This document shows, piece after piece, positions 11,131 to 21,756 of a DNA stretch of 64,000 bases (positions are counted from its first letter, which is position 1; every line of letters starts with the position of its first letter). The position numbers and the translations under genes were made by a program. This stretch comes from Malus domestica (lineage: Eukaryota; Streptophyta; Magnoliopsida; Rosales; Rosaceae), in contig NC_091668.1 of assembly GCF_042453785.1 (NCBI RefSeq), positions 8,204,001-8,268,000 of the forward strand, written 5' to 3'. Below the pieces are notes generated by a model. That model saw only the letters and a program-made list of their open reading frames with translations. It made no database searches and had not been told where the DNA came from.

Positions 11131-12160
11131 ATGACATCAAAAAAATTGGTTATTTGTGTATTATACTATTCCGGCACTTGGATCCAACTTATTGTGACAA
11201 CATGAATTTTGGTGGGACGAAAAGTTTAGGGTATTTGATTCCAACTTTCCATGTTTTGGTCATGCGGATTTGGAGGTCGGCAACAATAATTTGGAGCTAT
11301 TGAATGATCAATCAATTGGGGAACATGACATGTTGGCATTAGTGTTGGGAGCAGATTTCACGAGGGTGGTTGGTGTTGGTGGTGGAGATGATGCTTTTAA
11401 ACTTTACAGAGCACTTGTAAAGGTGGAGAATTTTCCTTTATTCTTGTCTAAAGTTCTAAACTTTGATTGTTTGATCAAGTTGAGAGATGAATGATGTATT
11501 TAACCATGGTTAATCACTAGTAGAGGATTTCCTTCGTTATTGTCTAAATTTTGGTTTGGTTCATTAATTTAGATATGACTGGTGCCATTTTGTAGCAAAT
11601 TTGACCTACCAGTATTATCATTATCGGTCGTATGCAATTATGTGTTTAGTTGTCGGGAAGGACTTGCTTAATACTTTCAACCTAACAGTATTCAAGGCAA
11701 GTGACATGCGTTGTCATGTGTTTTAATTTCTACTTGGTAACTCTTTATTGCTTTGGAAACCGTCTCACTGGCATACTTGGTGTAGCTAAGTCTCAATCCA
11801 TTTTCACATCTAGGGTTTTTAACGAACTCAATGTGGAGGGAGACTAAAGAAGATAAAATCAAAGATATTGCTCAAGAAATCTAAGACTCATAATCTTTCT
11901 TTGTTACGATGTTACTAGAATTTAATGCCCATGAAATTTCTAATTCTTTTGCTGAAGAAGGCATGCAAGTAATTTTGATTGTCATACCTTTCTGTTGGGA
12001 CATCACATTGAATTCAACTAATTTTGATTGTCATCAATGAAAATGAAATTGGGGAAAGATGCCAAATTTATGTGTTAACTTGTACATGATTTCATCCATT
12101 GAGATATAGACTTTAAGAGCACTCCCAGTTTGGGAAAATTTAACCGATAGTTTTGTAAGT
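11131..12160. other. Intergenic; no gene seen
   Basis: An ORF at 11270-11494 has no known domain and no splice or leader context. No RNA gene, tandem array or clear transposon is recognised in this stretch. Confidence 0.5.
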
Positions 12161-12162
12161 GT

Positions 12163-12262
12163 GGGTTAGGCCAGTTGGTTAAGACAGTGTGTCTGCTCTT
12201 AGCACTCAAGTTCGAGTTTCCCTTCCTGTAGTTTAAAGTAGTTCAGAAGACCGTCTTGTTAG
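12163..12262 (+). mobile_element. tRNA-derived SINE-like sequence
   Basis: GTTAGGCCAGTTGGTTAAG resembles a pol III A box, and GTTCGAGTTTCCC about 40 bp later a B box, with tRNA-like spacing. No cloverleaf, anticodon stem or CCA-side pairing can be drawn, so a SINE head fits better than a tRNA gene. The tail and target duplication are not clear. Confidence 0.5.
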
Positions 12263-12730
12263 AAAATAAATACTAAAATGTCAAATTGGGTTTGGTATCA
12301 TGTCCTAGTTCTCCATAACTTCAACTTAAAGTGTGAATTGAAAACTACAGAAGAAGTACTAAATAATAAATATAGGGAAGAAAACCAAAGAAACGGATTG
12401 AAGTTACAAGAGTCTTCTTCAATGAGAATTATTATGGCTGTGAGATAAGCAAGGGCGTTTTCAACCTCAAAGGGAGGAGTTTTAGCTTTTGTTAAAACGT
12501 CTAGTATGCTTTTTTAGCTTTGTCTTTACCCTAAAGAATTGAGACCAGTATTCTCCATTTTCCCCCCAATAAGTTGAGAAGCCACTGTCAAAAAAAGCAG
12601 GTGATGGTCTAATCCGAACATCATGTCGAGTAAGAATAACTCACACCAAAAGCACTAGTTTTTGTAGATATCTCAAAGCAGCTGTGGCTTACAGTTTACA
12701 AACCAAAAGCACCTTTTTTTCAACTCCAAC

Positions 12731-13477
12731 ATGAGCATCTTTCATCATGAAGAAGAACAGCCACCAAATCCTTCCAAAAGGTGCAAGTTTCTTGCTGCTT
12801 GTCTCACCGATGTGTTTGCGAATTGCCATACCAGCAGAAAGCTTTCGGCTTCGAGCCCTGCTGGGGAGGAGTTCCTGACAAGCGACTTTGATGAGGAACA
12901 AGAAGTACTTACTGTGAACCGAAATGAATATTTTTCGATACTAAAGTTTTCATTTTCTGTTAACCCATGAGTGTTTTGCAGGTTGTTTTTATCGTTTTTG
13001 GTTGCTTGGTTTTTTCTCTATCAGGTTATTGTGTCTGCCATTCGAAGCCGTGCTATGGAAAAACTGACGCGCAAGCCGAGCAGTTTGACAGATAGCTTCT
13101 CTTTCGTTTACTCTTCGAAATCAGAAGATTTATTCATAACGCAGAAAGGAGCGGAAAAGCAAGAGGATCATGAAGATCACGAAGGCGATGAGAAAGAAGA
13201 ATTTTTATCGGTTGCAAGCTGCCTTTCTTGCTGCTCAAGCACCGCTGCAACTAGAGACGTGTTTCTTTCTGTCAAGACAAGTTTGTCGCGTTGTTCGAGC
13301 CTTGGTGGGATCGAGTTTAGAGATTTTCCAAGGCAGTCCATAATTCAGCAATTCTATCATTGTGAGGGCTGGCCGTTTGGGCTTTGCCGGAAGGCTGTGT
13401 TGCTTCCACCGCTGCCAAAGTCGCCCTCTGAGTCGTGGATGTGGAGAAAAGGCACTAAGTTTGTTAAGATGGTTTAA
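12731..13477 (+). CDS. Unrecognised conserved-looking plant protein (2 exons)
   Basis: Exons 12731-12904 and 13025-13477 join in frame at GAA|GTACTT and TATCAG|GTTATT, giving 208 aa. The N-terminus (MSIFHHEEEQ) is acidic and followed by a Cys/Lys patch (RCKFLAACL). The start of exon 2 (VIVSAIRSRAMEKL) looks helical. Then come an acidic stretch (QEDHEDHEGDEKEEF), a Cys/Ser-rich segment (SCLSCCSS), and an aromatic, Trp-containing end with FYHCEGWPFGLC. No signal peptide or membrane span is seen. I do not recognise a named domain. The splice frame, plant-like codon use and a non-repetitive protein support a real gene. The 3' UTR probably ends before 13640. The function is unknown. Confidence 0.7.
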
Positions 13478-13639
13478 AGTCGGAGGTCGCCCGCACCACC
13501 ACCAACAAAGGACGTTCAAAGTTCAATGTTATTTTGTGTTTAGATGATTAAATGGATGGAATAAAATGCAAATACAATAAAAGTTTCAGTTGTAATGCTA
13601 TGCTATACTTTGTAATAAGTAATGCTATCATATATTAAA

Positions 13640-13783
13640 TTTGGCCGGACTTGTCCACCAGCAAGAAACAACCTTAAACAGAAGAAACAAGAAAAACCCT
13701 AAAACTACAAGCAATACAAAATTCAAAACAATCCGGCAAACGAGAAGAAATAGAAACCGAAACCGAAAGTGAAGCCTAACACC
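13640..13783 (-). mobile_element. Left part of a minus-strand copia fossil
   Basis: This stretch continues the minus-strand copia fossil seen at 14918-15577: it is cut off by the hAT element, and a related copy of its AACAACCTTAA.CAGAAGAAAC block lies beside another copia gag fossil near 37177. It carries no clear coding piece. Its left limit is uncertain. Confidence 0.4.
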
Positions 13784-14526
13784 CAGTGGTGGATCCAGGA
13801 AATAATGTTTGGGGGGTCAATAAGGATAGCGCGCGGAGCGCGAAATTTTTTTTTAACAGAAACGGCATGCATATCATCATTTCATCGGGTCTTGGTAGGA
13901 TAGCACAACCAGCTACTCCAAAATCCTTGTTCAAAGGTCCTGAACGTTCAAACATGGAGGAAGAGATTGCTTCAACTTGTCGGCCTTCTCGGAATCAAAC
14001 ACACAAATATGAAGCACAAATGTATCTGAGCATGCACGTGAGACCTTGAGAACTAGGAAATTTTCATGTTTTTCAATTTAGATGTAAGAGTTAATATCTT
14101 ACTGTGCCAAATACAGCAACTGCTGATTTCCTCATCTGCATCTACCCAACCATTATGCTTGGATCTCTCATAGAAGAAACAACTTGTTCACTAATATTTT
14201 GCAATTGGAAAAAGAAAAATGAATTCCTTGTGAATATCTGGCAAAGCATATCACAATTCCGTCATAGGGAAAGGCATGGTTACAAGTTCAATTATAGAGC
14301 CAAACCTGATTAAAAGCACGCAGTTTGCTTTTAAGTGTTGAGAAGGGTTTCTGTAAAACCCCTCCCCAAAGATTTCCTTGTAATTTCACAATTTCCCTAC
14401 AGTTAAGTGAAGTTTACAATTTGGTCCCCACTTACTTACCCTATCCGGATCCCTTTTTGGGATTTCCTACCTATCACAACTTGCCACGGGGCAAGTCCCC
14501 ATTGTCCTCCTTCTCATCTCCCCGAG

Positions 14527-14569
<43 letters not shown>

Positions 14570-14917
14570 CACTCTTTAACTCTCTCACTCTCTCCGATCG
14601 AATCCACACCCACGCACACCCACACCACTACCCCGACGAAGGTCTACATCACCACCACCCCGAGGACTTTCCTTCCCTCTCTCTCTCTCTCTCTCTCGTC
14701 TCTGTGAAGTGGGAATTAAAGGTCAGAAACTCTACACAGAACCTGCACGTCGCGCGAGCTGCTTCTTCTTCCTCTTCCTGCCGAGTCTTCTTCTTCCTCT
14801 TCCTGACGACCCCGACGACCTCAGCTCCAAGAGGTCGCATATGGGAGCTTCAAGGTTGTTTCCATGGTTTCCAAGGGGTCGTTCGACCCCGACGACCCCA
14901 CTGTGGATCCGCCCCTG
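13784..14917. mobile_element. Non-autonomous hAT element, 1134 bp
   Basis: The left end CAGTGGTGGATCCA and the reverse complement of the right end, CAGGGGCGGATCCACAG, are terminal inverted repeats of the plant hAT type. The flanks CTAACACC (13776-13783) and CTAACACT (14918-14925) are an 8-bp target duplication with one mismatch. GCGCGCGGAGCGCG lies just inside the left end. There is no transposase frame. The right half (about 14330-14870) is CT-rich and resembles a plant 5' UTR with simple (CT)n runs, so captured host sequence is possible. Confidence 0.8.
14530..14566. repeat. (CT)n microsatellite inside the hAT element
   Basis: A near-pure CT dinucleotide run of about 36 bp; a shorter (CT)n run follows at about 14675-14700. 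These runs create long but meaningless Ser/Leu reading frames. Confidence 0.9.
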
Positions 14918-15577
14918 CTAACACTTACACCCCAGCACACGAAAAGGACTACTGCTAAGCGGTAAGTCTTGTGGATTCGACCTGGTGTCCATCTGCAGGA
15001 AGCTTGGAGACGAGCAGACAAACCTTTTGTGAAGACGTTGGCTATCGTGTGAATTTGATAGAAACTCACAACCACCGCAATGATAATTACCAATAAATTG
15101 CAGAAGCACTCGCAACCAATGCGTTGATCAATCTGAACTTCAGCACTAAGGAGGAGAGCCTCTAACTCATCATAAGTAAAGGGCTTGTCACGAACTTGAG
15201 CAGCACTGATCACTATATTCTTATAGGGAGAGCCAACATTCTTCGTGATGACATCAATGATCTCGGTCTCAGGAACAGGAGAACCAACTAACGCTAGTTT
15301 GTGGGAAGAATCATTGACAATAGAAAGAAACTCACCAATCCTCCTACCATTACGAGTAGTATGAAGAAGATCACTGCGGAGCTGCGTGATATGTTTCAGA
15401 CTGGAAGAGGCAAACAGTTTCTCCAAAGCTTGCCAAGTTTCACGAGCAGTACGGTACTGGTGAGCGATGGTGCCGAGCATATAAGGGTTTAAGAAGCAAT
15501 CGATACAGGATAGAGCAAGGTGGTCCTTTTGGATTCAATCTTCAAAATCGGGGTTGACAGTATCGGTTTTGTTGCCA
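14918..15577 (-). mobile_element. Minus-strand Ty1/copia fossil (gag and pol-tail pieces)
   Basis: On the minus strand, 15480 down to about 15120 encodes a copia gag (UBN2-type) piece with TWQALEKLFASSS and ITQLRSDLL. Nearer 15050 a short RNase H tail piece with VFTKGLSARL is seen. It is broken and much shortened. The hAT element sits on its left edge and the gypsy element on its right edge; the rest of gag continues at 29395. Confidence 0.8.
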
Positions 15578-15815
15578 TGTTATAGCTGTGATTATCTTAA
15601 TCACAAGCTTAGTTATCAATTAAGTATTTTTGATTAGTGAGGCCAGCTGGCGGTAGTGTTGGAAAAACAATATATGTAACTCATTGTGGGAGAAATGAAA
15701 TACGAATATATTCAAGAACAAATATCTCTTCTCTTTCTCTATCTCTTCCCATAGCTTTCGCCATTGTTGTGCTGCTTGCAGGTTGAGTTGGAGATCTGAG
15801 ATTTGGTGCATATCA
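15578..15815 (+). repeat. 5' LTR of the chromovirus
   Basis: It starts TG and ends CA and is nearly identical to 29156-29394, with only a few differences seen by eye. The sequence right after it (TTGGTATCATC) resembles the initiator tRNA-Met primer site. Confidence 0.9.
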
Positions 15816-16627
15816 ATTGGTATCATCCATCTCGGTCCTCGATTCCCTCTTGTATGCCCCGTCACGCGCCGACGACTCGATTAGTAACCATGGACGCTCG
15901 TCTCTCTACCGTCGAGGAAACGTTGGCGGATCTTCCCAACTTCATTCACTCCTCCATTGCCGCTGCAAATCAGGACCTCACGGCTACTCTCTCCGCTCAG
16001 TTCGAGGCCAAGCTAGCCTTCTCCTTTGATCAATTTCGGCGTGAGCAGTCCTTTGTGGGGGGAGCTGGCTCGTCAAATCCAGCACCGATAGTTGTCGACT
16101 CTGTTCTGGAAACCCCTCGCCTGCCTCGTCGTGATCAATCTTACACAGGAGGTGGTGTCTCGCGACTTCCATGGTCTCAACGAGTGGATTTTCCACGCTT
16201 CTCCGATAGAGAGGATCCGCTCACCTGGATCTATAAGGCCGAGCACTATTTTTCTTGTTACAACACTCCCGCTCATCAGAAGGTTCTTACCGCCTCCTTC
16301 TACTTGGAGAATGAAGCGATGCAATGGTTCCAATGGCGCAATTGCATTCATACCACTCCTACTTGGGAGGAATTTACCAGTGAGCTTTGTAAGGAGTTTG
16401 GGCCCTTTGAATTTGAGGATTATATTGAGGCACTTTTCAAACTGCGCCAAACAGGTACTCTCAAAGACTATGTATCTGAATTTCGTAGGCTTGCTAATCG
16501 TGCTCATGATGATGGACCTGTGCTTCTCAAGAGTTGTTTTCTTAGTGGTTTAAAAAGGGAATTAATCTATGATGTTAAGTTGTTGCGGCCTGCTACAGTC
16601 TATGATGCCATATCGATAGCTATTTAG
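15816..16627 (+). mobile_element. Gypsy gag fossil (chromovirus)
   Basis: The frame encodes a retrotransposon gag: a basic N-terminal part, then WSQRVDFPRFSDREDPLTW, YKAEHYFSCY and EAMQWFQWR, which are typical Ty3/gypsy capsid-region motifs. A zinc-knuckle-like and linker region follows to about 16730. It belongs to the nested element at 15578-29394. Confidence 0.85.
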
Positions 16628-16729
16628 GTTGAGTCTAAGCTTTCTGCCCTAAGAGCTCTCAATCCTAGAACCCTTCATTCGGCTAAAATCACTCCCCTAC
16701 CCATACTGCCTCCTAAAACTAAAACCACT

Positions 16730-17536
16730 ATGTTACCATATCGTAAGCTTACTCCCGGAGAGGTTCAGCGCAAGAAAGATAAAGGGGAATGTTGGTTTTG
16801 CCCTGAAAAGTGGGTGGCAGGCCATAAATGTGGCAAAAAACAACTACTTCTGTTAGATGTGAGTGAGGAAGGTGATCTCTGTGAAGAGTTAGAAGAGGGA
16901 GTGCAGGCTGAATTACAGGGAATGACATTGAGTGAATGTGCATTTTCTGGGGTGCATCACACACAGCCTTTCCAAACTATAAAGGTTTTAGGCACTGTCA
17001 ACAACCATTCTGTAAGAATACTCCTAGACTCGGGTAGTACGCACAATTTTATTGATTATAGGTTTCTTAAGACAATGGGGTGGTCTTTGCAAGCAACTAA
17101 GCCATTTGAGGTTAGGATTGCCGATGGGGGAAAAATCAAAAGCCAAGGTTGTTGTAGGCGCATACCCTTGGAAGTAGGAGGTTATCATTGTCACATGAAC
17201 TTATTTGCACTTCCATTGGGAGGGTGTGACTTGGTATTAGGAGTGCAGTGGTTGTCCACTGTGAGTCCTGTGCTTTGGGACTTTCAGTTGCTTACAATAG
17301 AGTTCCAAATGGGCAAGCACAAGTTCAAATTGTCTCACAGTACATCACCACAACTTGCAGTGCAAGAAATGTCACTTCAACAAATTGACAAAAAGCTTTC
17401 TCAGTCCAATTTGGGGGTACTATTGTATTCTTTGGAGTCTAATGCAAAGGGTACTGAAATTCTTGGTGCTCAACAAGTGGAGGAGTTACAGGCAGTGTTG
17501 CAGCAATTTGAGACATTGTTTCAAGTACCTACTTAG
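16730..17536 (+). mobile_element. Gypsy aspartic protease fossil (chromovirus)
   Basis: The reading frame holds a zinc-knuckle-like CWFCPEKWVAGHKC stretch and the protease core LLDSGSTHNFID, followed by ADGGKIKSQG and LVLGVQWL, the standard order for gypsy protease before RT. The chromovirus body is interrupted shortly after by an RTE end. Confidence 0.85.
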
Positions 17537-17616
17537 TTACTTCCGTACAATTTTAGGTGTATTCTATCTTATATTTCAATGTCTAATTCATGTAATCTTT
17601 GTTTTGCTTTAAGTAT

Positions 17617-18226
17617 CAACAACAACAACAACAACAACAAAGCCTTTTCCCACTAAGTGGGGTCGGCTATATGAATCCTAGAACGCCATTGCGCTCGGTT
17701 TTGTGTCATGCCCTCCGTTAGATCCAAGTACTCTAAGTCTTTTCTTAGAGTCTCTTCCAAAGTTTTCCTAGGTCTTCCTCTACCCCTTCGGCCCTGAACC
17801 TCTGTCCCGTAGTCACATCTTCGAACCGGAGCGTCAGTCGGCCTTCTTTGCACATGTCCAAATCACCAGAGCCGATTTTCTCTCATCTTTCCTACAATTT
17901 CGGCTACTCCTACTTTACCTCGGATATCCTCATTCCCAATCTTATCCTTTCTCGTGTGCCCACACATCCCACGAAGCATCCTCATCTCCGCTACACCCAT
18001 TTTGTGTACGTGTTGATGCTTCACCACCCAACATTCTCTGCCATACAACATCGCTGGCCTTATTGCCGTCCTATAAAATTTTTCCTTGAGCTTCAGTGGC
18101 CTACGACGGTCACACAACACGCCGGATGCACTCTTTCCATCCAGCTCGTATTCTATGGTTGAGATCTCCATCTAATTCTCCGTTCTCTTGCAAGATAGAT
18201 CCTAGGTAACGAAAACGGTCGCTTTT
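17617..18226 (-). mobile_element. 5'-truncated RTE-type LINE, 3' end
   Basis: On the minus strand it encodes the end of an RTE reverse transcriptase: FRYLGSIL, then TAIRPAMLYG.ECW, KMGVAEMRMLR, and the tail RRPTDAPVRRCDYG with GRGRPRKTLEETLRKDL. The 3' end on the + strand reads (CAA)n followed by AGCCTTTTCCCACTAAG, i.e. a (TTG)n tail. It is truncated where the LTR-like repeat starts at 18227. Pieces of the same RTE family recur at 22692 and 49659. Confidence 0.85.
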
Positions 18227-18680
18227 TGTGATCTTCGCTAGATTGCTCCGGTCATTAGTGTGGATAAGTATATAAATGGATAGAGATAGGAAAGCAAACA
18301 CAAGATGTACGTGGTTCACCCAGATTGGCTACGTCCACGGAATAGAAGAGTTCTCATTAATTGTGAAGGGTTTACACAAGTACATAGGTTCAAGCTCTCC
18401 TTTAGTGAGTACGAGTGAATGATTTAGTACAAATGACATTAGGAAATATTGTGGGAGAATGATCTCGTAATCACGAAACTTCTAAGTATCGGAGTGTGGT
18501 GTCGTCTTGACTTGCCTTATCTGTCTCATAGGTAGATGTGGCATCTTCTCTGGAAGTACTCTTCCTCCATCCAGGGGTGGTATCTTTAACTGGTGGAGAT
18601 GCACAAGGTAATGTATCAATTTCACTTGAAGCTTACTTGTAGTTTCAGGCTTGGTCAAGCGCGATACAAACCATGTAGTA
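18227..18680 (+). repeat. LTR-like repeat, copy 1 (related to 35152-35611)
   Basis: It starts TGTGATCTTCGCT and shares long blocks with 35152-35611, including GTACGTGGTTCACCCAGATT and GGCTACGTCCACGG, and ends near GATACAAACC. It fits the LTR of a non-autonomous LTR element whose body continues to about 22690. The matching right LTR was not found here. Confidence 0.6.
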
Positions 18681-19630
18681 GGAGTCCCCCAAGTCGCCGA
18701 GCTAGGGGGTCTGCTGAAAGAGGTGATAGACAAGGTAAGCAATCAGAGCTCCGACTGATTGTTCACCTTCTCCCCATCTTGCAGCAGCATGAAGGATAAA
18801 GAGAAGAAAAATGAGAAGAGATGATATGAGATACTTTTGCTTTTGAAGAAGTAACTTTCCACAGGCTTATTCTTGAACTGAGCTGGAGGGTTTTCTGGTT
18901 TCCTCCAGAGTATAAGGCCGACTGAAGAATTTGAGGGTCAAAACAAGTCCATCAAATCTAGAGTACGTTCCACCCTGCTGATATGTGATACTTTTGCTTT
19001 TGACAGAGTAATGGATGTATCGGCACGTGTGCTGTTACGCTTGTCTCCACATGCTTCCTTGTATCCTTCGCACTTGCCCTATCTGTTCCTCAAGCAGATG
19101 CGGAATCTTCCCTGGAAACATAAGATGATGAAGATGAGTACTCGAGAGCAATGCCAGGTAAGTAATCAGGTAAGGGGTTCCAGGCAGTCAGTTCCTGGCT
19201 GGAAGCTTGATTCCAAGTGCTGACTGATTGCTCTCTTTCTCCTTGTCTTGCAGGTAAAAACAAGGCCAAAAGAAAAAACAGGGAAAAAACATGATATGGG
19301 ATACTCTTGCTTTTAACCCTGATGATATGAGATATTCTTGCTCTAGTATAGCTTGTTTGCAGAGGTATTATCGGGGGGAAAGAAAGCTGAATATTTCGAA
19401 AGGCTTTGTTGGGAGTGCCCTCTCAGATATGATGAAGGGTTGAGCATTTTTGCAGGTCTGCCTGTCCGTTGGGGATGGAGGTCGACATATATAGGAGTCT
19501 CCCTAACAACAAGTAGTAATGCTATTCCTTTACCCTGCTTGGTCATAGCACGGTAGTGGGAGCTGCCAGTTTCACATGTTTTAACTCTGTCAGAGCACTT
19601 TGAAAAAGTGGTCTATGGTATCTGGCTCTC
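18681..19630 (+). other. Non-coding body of a non-autonomous LTR-type element
   Basis: There is no gag or pol similarity. It contains repeated modules such as CTGACTGATTG near CTCCTTGTCTTGCAG and GATATGAGATA(C/T)T(T/C)TTGCT at about 18818, 18978 and 19322. Short ORFs have no known domain. Confidence 0.5.
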
Positions 19631-21455
19631 GAGATTCGGAGAACGATGCCTCTTCGATTTTTGAGAAAGCAATCATGCTGGGGGTCTGACTCTCGAGATT
19701 CGGAGAGCAGTGTCTCTTCGATTTTTGAGGAAGTAATCATGTTGGGAGTCTGGCTCTCGAGATTCGGAAGGCGGTGCCTCTTCGATTTTGGAGCAAGCAA
19801 TCTTGTTGGGAGTGTTGTCTCGAATGTAAGTAAAGGTTGGACATGTTTGCTAGTCTACCTTGCCACGAAGCACAAAGGTTGACACACAGGGACTTTCCAA
19901 ATATCCAGCAATGGTACTGTTCCTTTACCCTCTCTTCGATTTTGAGAAAGTAATCATGTTGGGAGTCTGGCTCTCAAGATTCGGAGGACGGTGCCTCTTC
20001 GATTTTGGAGCAAGCAATCTTGTTGGGACTGTTTTCTCGAATGTGAGTAAAGGTTGGGCATGTTTGCTAGTCTACCTTGCCACGAAGCACAGAGGTTGAC
20101 ACACAGGGACTTTCCAATTATCCAGCAGTGGTACTGTTCCTTTACCCTTGTGGGTAATAATATGGTAGCTAGACCTTCAAAATTTATGTGTCTAAACTTT
20201 GTTAGTGCTGTTTCTTTGCTATTCTTTTACCTTTCTTGGTCAGAGCGATGTAGTGGGAGCTGCAAGCTTCACGTGCTCAACTTTGGCAGAGAACTTTGGC
20301 AAAGTGATCTGTGGTACCCATGAGTTATTGTTGCGTGTGGGAAGTGGGTGATTGAACAGTAAGATTCATGTGCTTTCTACTTCACCAGAAGTCTTCGACA
20401 GAATGCCCATAATTTCTGCAAAGCTGAGTGTGCGTGTGACAGGTGCTGACAAGGCTAGAAAAGTAGATGCCTCTTCGATTTCTGAGATCGGCCCTCGTGG
20501 TCTCTGAGCAGCCCAGCTTTTGAGAAAGCGAGCGCCTCTTCGATTGATTCGGAGAACGGTGCCTCACCGATTTTTGAGAAAGCAATCATGCTGGGGGTCT
20601 GGCTCTCGAGATTCGGGGAGCAGTGTCTCTTCGATTTTTGAGAAAGTAATCATGTTGGGAGAGTGGCTCTCGAGATTCGGAGGGCGGTGCCTTTTCGATT
20701 TTGGAGCAAGCAATCTTGTTGGGAGTGTTTTCTCGAATGTGAGTAAAGGTTGGGCATGTTTGCTAGTCTACCTTGCCACGAAGCACAGAGGTTGACACAC
20801 AGGGACTTTCCAATTATCCAGCAATGGTACTGTTCCTTTACCCTCTCTTCGATTTTTAAGAAAGTAGTCATGTTGGGAGTCTGGCTCTTTAGATTCGGAG
20901 GACGGTGCCTCTTCGATTTTGGAGCAAGCAATCTTATTGGGAGTGTTTTCTCGAATGTGAGTAAAGGTTGGGCATGTTTGCTAGTCTACCTTGCCACGAA
21001 GCACAGAGGTTGACATACATGGACTTTCCAATTATCCAGCAGTGGTACTGTTCCTTTACCCTTGTGGGTAATAATATGGTAGCTAGACCTTCAAAATTTA
21101 TGGGTCTAAACTTTGTTAGTGCTGTTTCTTTGCTATTCTTTTACCCTTCTTGGTCAGAGCGATGTAGTGGGAGCTGCAAGCTTCACGTGCTCAACTTTGG
21201 CAGAGAACTTTGGCAAAGTTATCTGTGGTACCCATGAGCTATTGTTGCGTGTGGGAAGTGGGTGATTGAACAGTAAGATTCATGTGTTTTCTACTTCCCC
21301 AGAAGTCTTTGACAGAATGCCCATAATTTCCGCAAAGCTGAGTGTGCGTGTGACAGGTGCTGACAAGGCTGGAAAAGTAGGTGCCTCTTCGATTTCTGAG
21401 ATCGGCCCTCGTGGTCTCTAGGGAGCCCAGCTTTTGAGAAAGCGAGCGCCTCTTC
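19631..21455 (+). repeat. 913-bp tandem repeat with ~60-bp sub-repeats
   Basis: Two long units lie head to tail: 19631-20543 and 20544-21455. Matching landmarks (GGTTGACACACAGGGACTTT at about 19877 and 20790; GCAATCATGCTGGGGGTCTG at about 19670 and 20583) are 913 bp apart. Inside each are short sub-repeats built from TCTTCGATTTTTGAGAAAG and GGCTCTCGAGATTCGGAG. More GCGCCTCTTCGATTTCTGAG copies follow to about 21620. Several similar ORFs (e.g. GWACLLVYLATKHRG) arise only from repetition. Confidence 0.85.
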
Positions 21456-21756
21456 GATTTCTGAGATCGGCCTTCGTGGTCTTTGAGCAGCCCAACTTTT
21501 GAGAAAGCAAACGGCTCTTCGATTTCTGAGATCAACCCTCGTGATCTCTAAGCAGCCCAACTTTTGAGAAAGCAAACGCCTCTTCGATTTCTGAGCAGGC
21601 GCCTCTTTGATTTCTGAAGCTCCGTCGAGTGCAGATTTTTATAGAGGCTGGTATTAAGTTCCAAAGCACACTTGAATCTCCACCAGTAGAAGCTTCATTC
21701 TTGCACTTCTAAGATCTTGATTTGTCCGACCTCTTCTCTCTTCAACACCTTTGAAA

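Noticed and set aside
11270-11494. 74-codon ORF with a Gly-rich run
   Set aside because: No domain, no leader or splice support, and low-complexity composition.
12163-12262. Possible tRNA gene (A-box and B-box-like motifs)
   Set aside because: No cloverleaf or anticodon stem can be folded; a tRNA-derived SINE head fits better.
14407-14958. A 183-codon frame rich in Ser/Leu, and its reverse-strand partner
   Set aside because: It is produced by (CT)n microsatellites inside the hAT element and has no domain or codon signal.
19860-21013. Several similar ORFs ending GWACLLVYLATKHRG
   Set aside because: They are copies of the same non-coding tandem repeat; the similarity is DNA repetition, not a protein family.
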